DNA of 23,157 nucleotides from JANRKH01 sp964351245 (GTDB lineage Bacteria; Pseudomonadota; Alphaproteobacteria; Rickettsiales; Rickettsiaceae): the NCBI GenBank assembly GCA_964351245.1, contig CAYGNF010000018.1, positions 1-23,157 of the forward strand. The letters are read 5' to 3'. The translations under genes were made by a program, and so were the position numbers. Of the stretch, positions 16,709 to 22,385 are shown one piece after another (the stretch's first letter is position 1; every line of letters begins with the position of its first letter). Below the pieces are notes generated by a model, which did not search any database, was not told the origin of the DNA, and saw only the letters and a program-made list of their open reading frames with translations.

Positions 16709-17128
16709 TTAACCTAAATGCATAACTGTTTGAGCAAGCTTTACAGAAGCTGCCGTACCTAAACTCCCAATAGCAAATGCAATTCCTTTCTGATACATAT
16801 CTTGTCCTCTTGCTAAAAAAGTAGAGGCGCCCCCAACTGAAAATGCAACATAACCAAGATTTTCATTAACTAATGTATAGATTGGTGCGATTAGGTGCTG
16901 TTGGATATTTCCTACTTGAAACCAATCTGCATGAGCCTCGCTTATAAAACCAAATATGCACATTACTAATAAGTAAAAACCATAAATTTTGTTATTTGTA
17001 AGATGGAAATTAGATGCGGGTAATTTGGGTCTTAATTTGTGATTAGGCATTGTTTGATTAGGCATTGTTTTATTTATCTCTAGATTTTTTGCTTGGATAT
17101 TTTTCGAATCAGGTTTTATTGATAACAT
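16709..17128 (-). CDS. traA: TraA, F-type pilin precursor
   Basis: The 139-residue prepilin has a long leader (67 residues) ending in a hydrophobic segment (YGFYLLVMCIFGFISEAHA) and a signal peptidase site after AHA. The mature part would be 72 residues, very near the 70 of F pilin, with two hydrophobic helices (about 85-101 and 112-133) separated by a basic/polar loop (LARGQDMYQKG), as in F pilin. Its position just before traL confirms the call. The leader contains a 5-residue tandem repeat (TMPNQ/TMPNH) from a 15-bp duplication. Good GGAG ribosome site. No TraQ-like chaperone gene is seen in the window. Confidence 0.88.
   Translation of the reverse strand: MLSIKPDSKNIQAKNLEINKTMPNQTMPNHKLRPKLPASNFHLTNNKIYGFYLLVMCIFGFISEAHADWFQVGNIQQHLIAPIYTLVNENLGYVAFSVGGASTFLARGQDMYQKGIAFAIGSLGTAASVKLAQTVMHLG
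17041..17070 (-). repeat. 15-bp tandem duplication in the traA leader
   Basis: GATTAGGCATTGTTT is present twice without change. It encodes TMPNQ and TMPNH in the part of the prepilin that is removed on cleavage. Confidence 0.85.
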
Positions 17129-17132
17129 TTTA

Positions 17133-17372
17133 TTAACTCCAAATTGAATTTACTATTCTTATTAAAGCCTCTTTTGTATCTTTATGATGATTGATTTCAA
17201 TTTGCTTTAGGAAGAATTCTTTTGAAAAAGGTAGAATATTAGTACGGGCAGTTTTTCTTGAATGCGCCAGGTCTTTTTCTAGAGCTTTTAATATATCAAA
17301 ACTAAGTCTTGCTTCTTTTCTAAGGAGTCTTAGGTGTTCTATAGTAGCTTGTTCTTGTGATGTAATCCGCAT
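17133..17372 (-). CDS. Small protein of unknown function, first gene of the transfer operon
   Basis: The 79-residue product is not recognised. It is charged and probably all-helical, with a likely coiled coil in the first half (IEHLRLLRKEARLSFDILKA). There is no signal peptide or membrane segment, so it is likely cytoplasmic. I chose the ATG at 17372 because it follows AAGG at 8 bases; a TTG 36 bases upstream has no site. It ends 4 bases before traA, so it belongs to the operon. In F the genes next to traA on this side are traM, traJ and traY (relaxosome and regulation), which makes a regulatory or DNA-processing role possible, but no sequence match supports it. Confidence 0.7.
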   Translation of the reverse strand: MRITSQEQATIEHLRLLRKEARLSFDILKALEKDLAHSRKTARTNILPFSKEFFLKQIEINHHKDTKEALIRIVNSIWS

Positions 17373-17439
17373 TTTTTTACCTTTTGTTGGTTGGTTTATA
17401 TGTCTCAATATGTTTCTTGCCTTTAGCTAGAATCATAAT

Positions 17440-17453
17440 TATCAGTTCTGATA
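17440..17453. promoter_or_regulatory. Candidate operator palindrome upstream of the transfer operon
   Basis: TATCAG and CTGATA arms are separated by TT. On the minus strand the palindrome lies just upstream of a TATGAT sequence, i.e. between where -35 and -10 elements of the operon promoter could be. XRE-family regulators bind such short palindromes, and one is encoded next door; binding itself is inferred. Confidence 0.35.
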
Positions 17454-17528
17454 GATAAAAATTTTGTTAAATTTTTTATAGATACAAAAATATCGAAGAT
17501 ATTAAGAATAATTAGTTTGTGCTGCCTC

Positions 17529-17557
17529 TTGAATATAACAAGAGTTTTATGTATTAT
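17529..17557 (+). promoter_or_regulatory. Candidate promoter for the XRE regulator (TTGAAT-17-TATTAT)
   Basis: -35 TTGAAT (17529-17534) and -10 TATTAT (17552-17557) are spaced by exactly 17 bases. The implied leader is about 200 bases and contains both inverted repeats at 17600-17639 and 17675-17688. A closer promoter cannot be excluded in this AT-rich region. Confidence 0.4.
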
Positions 17558-17599
17558 CATAATTCTTAACCCTGCTAGTCATTAGTTGTGTTAAATTCG

Positions 17600-17639
17600 T
17601 AAAGTACTTTTGCTGCGACCAAACTTCGAAGGTACTTTA
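17600..17639. repeat. Inverted repeat TAAAGTAC/GTACTTTA
   Basis: Perfect 8-base arms at 17600-17607 and 17632-17639, separated by 24 bases. They could be two half-sites for a dimeric repressor or the stem of a leader structure in the regulator mRNA. There is no U-tract, so a terminator is unlikely. Confidence 0.45.
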
Positions 17640-17674
17640 TATTCTATTATTATGAGTAACTTTACTCCTAATAA

Positions 17675-17688
17675 GAGTCTAACGACTC
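17675..17688. repeat. Short inverted repeat GAGTC-TAAC-GACTC
   Basis: Five-base arms around a four-base loop, 73 bases upstream of the regulator start. Each arm is a GANTC-type sequence (GAGTC/GACTC), the target of CcrM-like methylases in alphaproteobacteria. Whether such a methylase exists in the host cannot be seen here. Confidence 0.4.
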
Positions 17689-17761
17689 AATTAATTAATA
17701 AGTTATATCACATATTTACGTATGTCAATAGCTAGATTTTATTTTTTTATGAGTATATGAA

Positions 17762-18196
17762 ATGTTGTCAGCTTCTAAAATATTACAAGATAATATTACA
17801 AGGATTTTAAAACACAAGGGCTGGACTATACAAGATTTAGAAAGAAAGGCAGGTACCAATAGATCAATTTATAATATTTTTCGTAATAGAAATCCATCTG
17901 TAGATTTGGTGCACAAAATAACAAAAGCACTGGGTGTAAGTTATAGTGAATTATTAGACGAATATAATGAAAAAACTTATATAAAGAATCTTCAGCTTTT
18001 CTCTGATGTATCTAATGTAGTAATTCATGAACTGCAAAAATTACCCAAAGAAATTAATATCACTTTCGAATCTGTTTTTATTATAATGCATGAAGTATAT
18101 CAATATGCAGCTATGCAAAGACTTGCAAAAATTGATGTCCAGTTTGTAAAATGGACTTTAATCAAACATTTTGATCATGAGTCATTGAAGCCTTAA
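17762..18196 (+). CDS. XRE-family helix-turn-helix regulator
   Basis: The 144-residue product begins with a Cro/C1-type HTH (about residues 7-65): ITRILKHKGWTIQDLERKAG, then the recognition helix region NRSIYNIFRNRNPSVDLVHK and ITKALGVSYSELLD. The C-terminal 75 residues are helical and may serve for dimerisation. It is divergent from the transfer operon across a palindrome-rich region, so it is the likely regulator of transfer genes and perhaps of itself. No Shine-Dalgarno sequence is clear before the ATG. The stop lies 38 bases from the end of the convergent STAND gene; no hairpin terminator is visible between them. Confidence 0.85.
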   Translation: MLSASKILQDNITRILKHKGWTIQDLERKAGTNRSIYNIFRNRNPSVDLVHKITKALGVSYSELLDEYNEKTYIKNLQLFSDVSNVVIHELQKLPKEINITFESVFIIMHEVYQYAAMQRLAKIDVQFVKWTLIKHFDHESLKP

Positions 18197-18234
18197 TTGC
18201 AAGCTCAGACTTCATAAAATAACAAAATAAATTA

Positions 18235-20502
18235 CTAACCTCCACATAGATTAATAACTTCCTTAATCCCTTGATCTTCTCTATTAAAATGACGCAAAAG
18301 ATAGTCGTAATAATGTGTTTTCCAATAGTGATTTTTAGCTCTACATGCAGCAAGTGCGGCCCTAACAAACAAATCCTGAACATCCGACATATTATCAAAA
18401 TTTTCTCTATATCTTCTCAGATAAATCATTTCCGCCAAATTATAGATAGTCAGAGCTTCTTGCATTTTATTTATTGCAACTAAGCTATTAGCCTCTGCTA
18501 CAAGGATTGCTGCATATTCGGTATCGAAGGTATTTTCTACTGTAGTGATACCATGTTTTTTAATCTCATACTCATAAATACCTCTAGCTATTTGCGCCTC
18601 TTTTAATGATTCTTGAATTTTTCGAGTACCGAGTTTAGCTCTTGAGCTCTGAAGTAAAATTCTAGCATGAAGCTCATGGCTCGGTTTTCTATCTCCAATC
18701 TCTTGTTTTGCAATTGCCGATATTATTTGATAGCTTGCTTCATATTGCGACATATAATTTAGTATTTCTGATTTTAGAATAAATGTTGGAGCAGTAAATG
18801 AGTCCCGAGGCAAATAAGCCTCTACTTCTATATTTTTATCTATAGCTGTAAGGGCTGCGGCATAATCACCCTTGCTCATGTATATTCTAGCTTTAAGAAA
18901 CCAATATAAGCCTAGATCAACTTCTGCTCGTGGAAATTCTTTAAGTATTTGCTCCGATAATTTTACTAGTTTCTCAGAATTAGCAATATCGCCATTATAA
19001 GCAAGTAACTGTGCTTTTTGCCAAATTATGAAACATTTGAGCTCTGGCTCTCCTTCAATTTTATCAAGGATTGTTAGGGCTTTATCATAAAAAAATAGAG
19101 CCTTAACATAATTTGCTTTGGCAAATTCCTCAAAAACTCCAGAATGACCTAAATACCAAGCATAAGTGGTTTTAGCTTTATTATCCATCTGCTCTATATT
19201 GATTTCCCCTGTTGCTTCTTTTGAATCAATCCATTTTGACATTTGTTCCATGTTAGGATGGTCAAGCTGAGCCATGTATTCGCTTACCAAATTCTTTCTT
19301 ATCTCTAAAACTTTAAAAATATCTATTTGATATTTCTCTGCGTTCTTTAGAAGAACCTCAAGGTTAGATTTCAATGTTTCGTCGCTATTAACAAATAAAT
19401 GTTTTTTCGAGATACTGGGCGGCATAACCTCATTTATTTTATCTATAATTTCTGTAAGATATTTTCTTACTTCTACAGTGGGTAGTATCTCTAGCACTGA
19501 ATCTTTAACAGAATCATGCATCTCAAATAGATTGAAGTTATTTCCTTTTTCAATATTTTTTATTAAACCAAACTTATATAAATTATGTAAGTTTTGTCCT
19601 ACTAAAGTGTCATTACCAAGTAAAATCTGGAGTAAGTTCTTTGAAAACTCTTGGTTATTTAACAAGGATATATAATATAATAATTTTTTATCTTTCTCAG
19701 AAAGTAGATTTAATATAATTTGCATATGACTCTTCACTGGATTATCTGATTTTTCTAATATAGTTTTATATTCCTCTAACGAGAGATATTGATGTGCCTT
19801 CATGAAAATCGCACCTCTTGCAATAGGAGCTGGGTAGCCCTTAAATACATTAATGAGTTTTTTAAATGTTTCGACCCCCGCACTGTCTGTGTTTAATATT
19901 TTTCGCAATAATTCAGAAGAATTATGATGATCTAAATTATGAATATATACAATATGGGATAAATTATCGGAATCTTGAGAACATATAATTACATGACCTT
20001 CATGGTCCCAGTTTAGAATTTTATTTACTTTATGATTTTCTCCGAGCCTTAGATTATCAAATACAAGCAAGTATTTGTTTTGTGTAGATAGGTAATCCAT
20101 AACTACTCTCATGGAATCTTTTAAAGTATCCGAAAGCTTATCGGCTGAATCTCTGAGAATATTTCTATTGATTTGACGCGCTAATGAAGCAAATTGCTCG
20201 TTTAAGTCCAAAGAAGCGTCAAAAAACCATATTAACTCATATTCATCACTATGGCTAAAAGCATATTTCCTAGCTACTTCGGTTTTACCAATTCCACTCA
20301 TACCAACTATACTAGAAGTTCTATATTGCTTCAGATTTTGTTCTATTCTTTTACGCTCTTTATCCCTATCAACAAAATAAGAAACTGCATCAATTTTTTT
20401 ATTTATTATAGTATTAATTTTTCCTTTTGCCTGTATGTCAAAGAATGTTATACATAACATAAGAATGAAATTAATATTTTTTGAATTGAATAATTTTGCC
20501 AT
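18235..20502 (-). CDS. STAND ATPase: NB-ARC-like domain with TPR repeats and signal-peptide-like N terminus
   Basis: The 755-residue product has a hydrophobic N terminus (about 10-22, cleavage possible after IQA at 25), then an NB-ARC/STAND ATPase: P-loop GMSGIGKT at 67-74, LIWFFDASLD strand at 90-99, Walker B YLLVFDN at 144-150, VIICSQDS (171-178, corresponding to the IITSRD segment of NB-ARC), GYPAPIA at 222-228 (the GLPLA position), a winged-helix region, and an MHD motif at 328-330. From about 440 to 740 the protein is helical-repeat, with TPR-like units (YVKALFFYDKALTILDKIEG, GDYAAALTAIDKNIE, MQEALTIYNLAEMIYL). STAND proteins act as ATP-switch sensors, e.g. in plant and animal immunity and in bacterial phage defence. 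The start overlaps the upstream kinase-like gene by 32 bases. The target is unknown; defence, regulation or host-directed effector are all possible. Confidence 0.85.
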   Translation of the reverse strand: MAKLFNSKNINFILMLCITFFDIQAKGKINTIINKKIDAVSYFVDRDKERKRIEQNLKQYRTSSIVGMSGIGKTEVARKYAFSHSDEYELIWFFDASLDLNEQFASLARQINRNILRDSADKLSDTLKDSMRVVMDYLSTQNKYLLVFDNLRLGENHKVNKILNWDHEGHVIICSQDSDNLSHIVYIHNLDHHNSSELLRKILNTDSAGVETFKKLINVFKGYPAPIARGAIFMKAHQYLSLEEYKTILEKSDNPVKSHMQIILNLLSEKDKKLLYYISLLNNQEFSKNLLQILLGNDTLVGQNLHNLYKFGLIKNIEKGNNFNLFEMHDSVKDSVLEILPTVEVRKYLTEIIDKINEVMPPSISKKHLFVNSDETLKSNLEVLLKNAEKYQIDIFKVLEIRKNLVSEYMAQLDHPNMEQMSKWIDSKEATGEINIEQMDNKAKTTYAWYLGHSGVFEEFAKANYVKALFFYDKALTILDKIEGEPELKCFIIWQKAQLLAYNGDIANSEKLVKLSEQILKEFPRAEVDLGLYWFLKARIYMSKGDYAAALTAIDKNIEVEAYLPRDSFTAPTFILKSEILNYMSQYEASYQIISAIAKQEIGDRKPSHELHARILLQSSRAKLGTRKIQESLKEAQIARGIYEYEIKKHGITTVENTFDTEYAAILVAEANSLVAINKMQEALTIYNLAEMIYLRRYRENFDNMSDVQDLFVRAALAACRAKNHYWKTHYYDYLLRHFNREDQGIKEVINLCGG

Positions 20503-21736
20503 TTTGATCAGATAGTTTGTTGAAGTTATTGAAGTTTATTAAGATCCTATTTTCACCATCATTTGAACCTATTTCATAGAAAAAATTACAATCTCTCAGT
20601 AATGCAAATATACATTTTGTATTTAATATGTAAGGATTAGAAATATGAAGATGTATTGATGAGCTACATTTTTCCATCGCTTCTTCATCGAGCCAAAATC
20701 CATCATAAGTAAAGTATATAGACTCTAAAGTAAATTCTATAGAAAGTTTTTTGACATGACTCCCTCCTCTCATAAAATACAAAATATTATAAAGTAGACT
20801 TAAAACTATTTGTTGAAATATATGAAGCTCGCATCCAACCTCCATCGATAATTTCTCTACACTCAAAGAAAGTGACAAATCATACCCATATTCTCTACTA
20901 TACTTAATAGCTCTAATTTCTATTTCTTCTAATAATTCTTGCAAGGTAACTGCAGAACATGCATCTTTATTTATTGATAGCTCTCCATAAAACTCTTTAT
21001 TTTTAGATTGTTCACTACAGATTTTAAGAAAACTTGATTCATATTTATAAGCTTGAACAGCAAGAATTTGTGTTTTGGCAAGTTGCATATAATTATTCAC
21101 ATATTTTGTTACAACAAAAGCTATTCTTAAGCTAAATAAAAATAATATGATGGAGGCAGCTACAATATAACATATCTTAAACAAGAATTCCTTATAATAA
21201 TGATTAAATTTTTCTATGTCATTATGACCATTCAGAGATAGTTGAATATAATTTTTTTGATCTATTGGATATTTTAAAGCTTGATATAAAATTTGGTTAT
21301 TGGTATTTCCTAATATTAATTTGTTATTTATATAAATCTGATAATCAAAATCCTTATCTAAATATCTGTTTACAAACAACACCATAGGCTGAAGATCAGC
21401 AATTAAAACTCTATCACCTCTTTTGGTATGAATAGAACTTCCAAATACACCTTCTGTGATTGTGTTATCTTTTATCAACTTATAATTTTTAATTATAGTG
21501 AAATGCTTAATATCAGTATCTTCGTTAAAGATAATACTCAGGTCCGGCATTATTACACTTGCCAATATTTTACTTGTTGTTATTACATACTCGTTTTTCT
21601 TATTTTTTAGCTCACTTAAAATATATGAGTAGGCTAGGAAAATAAAGCATACAAAAGCAATAGAGATAAATAAGGACACCTGAAAGAATAAATAACTCTC
21701 TCTTTTGTTGGTTACGGTTCTACTAAATTCTTTCAT
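20471..21736 (-). CDS. Membrane histidine-kinase-like protein, apparently degenerate
   Basis: The 421-residue product has the layout of a sensor kinase: membrane helix 1 (about 15-40), an extracytoplasmic domain of about 140 residues (41-182), helix 2 (about 185-210), and a cytoplasmic part whose residues 263-402 follow the pattern of a HATPase_c domain. The key residues are mostly missing. No H-box histidine is visible after helix 2 (region QAYKYESSFLKICSEQSK). The N-box position reads FQQIVLSLLYNILYFMRGGS with one usable Asn. The G1 position reads TYDGFWLDEEAM instead of DxGxG, and the G2 glycines are absent. It is therefore more likely a sensor or scaffold than an active kinase. It starts an operon with the STAND gene; no response regulator is in the window. 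Histidine-kinase genes are known RAGE cargo. Confidence 0.65.
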   Translation of the reverse strand: MKEFSRTVTNKRESYLFFQVSLFISIAFVCFIFLAYSYILSELKNKKNEYVITTSKILASVIMPDLSIIFNEDTDIKHFTIIKNYKLIKDNTITEGVFGSSIHTKRGDRVLIADLQPMVLFVNRYLDKDFDYQIYINNKLILGNTNNQILYQALKYPIDQKNYIQLSLNGHNDIEKFNHYYKEFLFKICYIVAASIILFLFSLRIAFVVTKYVNNYMQLAKTQILAVQAYKYESSFLKICSEQSKNKEFYGELSINKDACSAVTLQELLEEIEIRAIKYSREYGYDLSLSLSVEKLSMEVGCELHIFQQIVLSLLYNILYFMRGGSHVKKLSIEFTLESIYFTYDGFWLDEEAMEKCSSSIHLHISNPYILNTKCIFALLRDCNFFYEIGSNDGENRILINFNNFNKLSDQNGKIIQFKKY

Positions 21737-21762
21737 AGTGTCTATATATTACATAGGGCTTC

Positions 21763-21768
21763 ATTATA
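21763..21768 (-). promoter_or_regulatory. Candidate -10 element (TATAAT) for the kinase-like/STAND operon
   Basis: A perfect TATAAT on the minus strand lies 26 bases before the ATG at 21736, implying a leader of about 20 bases. The -35 region is poor (AT-rich, no TTGACA-like hexamer at 16-18 bases). Confidence 0.4.
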
Positions 21769-21988
21769 GATCTCATTGTTATTAGTAATATAAATTGAGG
21801 TCCAGTGTATATGGTAATCATCATATATTAAAATATGCATGAAATTCATCTATACTAACTTATAAAAACTAAATAGCTGATTGTACCCAAAACAACAATT
21901 CCCTTGGAATAATTATGTAAACCACTGAATTGTTTATGGGCCATATCTTTCACAACTGGATCCTTTTTAAATTAATATAAAATTTAAT

Positions 21989-22047
21989 TAGTTACAATTT
22001 TATACATATGTCTTTACAGACAATAACCTCAGTCTATATTGTAACTA
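21989..22047. repeat. 10-bp inverted repeat enclosing a hairpin
   Basis: TAGTTACAAT (21989-21998) and ATTGTAACTA (22038-22047) are perfect complements 39 bases apart. Inside lies TGTCT-TTAC-AGACA (22009-22022), a five-base stem with a four-base loop. Confidence 0.6.
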
Positions 22048-22091
22048 TCTTAAAAAATAAATTCTATGACTTTAATAGAATAATTTAAGAT
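22047..22091. repeat. Nested hairpin
   Basis: Outer arms ATCTTAAA (22047-22054) and TTTAAGAT (22084-22091) and inner arms ATTCTAT (22061-22067) and ATAGAAT (22075-22081) are all perfect. The loop is seven bases, with an asymmetric internal loop of 6 and 2 bases. It starts on the last base of the preceding inverted repeat. There is no U-run on either side. Confidence 0.6.
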
Positions 22092-22113
22092 TTGGCACTT
22101 ATAGCACAAAAGA

Positions 22114-22133
22114 GTTAATATTCGGTTAATATT
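22114..22133. repeat. Iteron-like direct repeat, 11-bp period
   Basis: GTTAATATT occurs at 22114-22122 and 22125-22133, so the units are one helical turn apart. Only two copies are present, which is few for an iteron array. Confidence 0.5.
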
Positions 22134-22235
22134 ACGATATATATTATTTTTAATACTATTCTCGAGTTACTATAATATTTTCAAGGATTTGTCGTGTTTC
22201 ACGTCGTTTTATTTCTCATAGTTTTTTACGGCTTT

Positions 22236-22258
22236 TTATCCACAATTTCTGTGGATAT
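22236..22258. promoter_or_regulatory. Pair of inverted DnaA boxes
   Basis: TTATCCACA at 22236-22244 is the perfect consensus DnaA box. TGTGGATAT at 22250-22258 is, on the other strand, ATATCCACA (one mismatch). They face each other across five bases, giving an inverted repeat with 8-base arms. DnaA boxes are bound by domain IV of the host DnaA. Confidence 0.65.
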
Positions 22259-22385
22259 GTTTGGGTATAATATGTCGCAAGAGCTTACTGGATAATAGAT
22301 TCATGTTCATGCCTAATTTTTCATCGCTCTTTTCATTACTATTATTACTACCCTATAGTTTTATACTGATCTTATAATATTCATT

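Larger units (their letters stand above)
17373..17761. other. Divergent control region between the transfer operon and the XRE regulator
   Basis: This 389-base gene-free region separates the leftward transfer operon from the rightward regulator. It contains TATCAG-TT-CTGATA (17440-17453), TAAAGTAC...GTACTTTA (17600-17607 and 17632-17639) and GAGTC-TAAC-GACTC (17675-17679 and 17684-17688). A sigma-70-type promoter faces right (17529-17557). For the leftward operon the best -10 candidate is TATGAT just downstream of the first palindrome, without a good -35. Confidence 0.6.
21737..22385. other. AT-rich gene-free region with origin-like signals
   Basis: No coding sequence of reasonable length is seen on either strand. 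The region holds the likely promoter for the kinase-like gene, a 10-bp inverted repeat enclosing a small hairpin (21989-22047), a second nested hairpin (22047-22091), an 11-bp-period direct repeat (22114-22133), a very AT-rich stretch (about 22136-22190), and two DnaA boxes facing each other (22236-22258). It borders a gene with a DnaA-like domain. The combination resembles a replication origin or a DnaA-controlled region. Confidence 0.5.

Noticed and set aside
17373..17408. TTG start extending the operon leader gene
   Set aside because: No ribosome site is visible, while the ATG at 17372 has AAGG at a good distance.
18185..18216. Possible terminator between convergent genes (TGAAG...CTTCA)
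   Set aside because: The stem is five bases with a loop of about 20 and no U-run, so it is not a credible intrinsic terminator.
18162..18398. 78-codon minus-strand ORF at the convergent end of the regulator and STAND genes
   Set aside because: It overlaps both genes in other frames and shows no coding character of its own.
22272..22295. Seven-codon ORF (MSQELTG) after a TATAAT on the plus strand
   Set aside because: There is no -35 element, no clear ribosome site, and the length is expected by chance in this composition.
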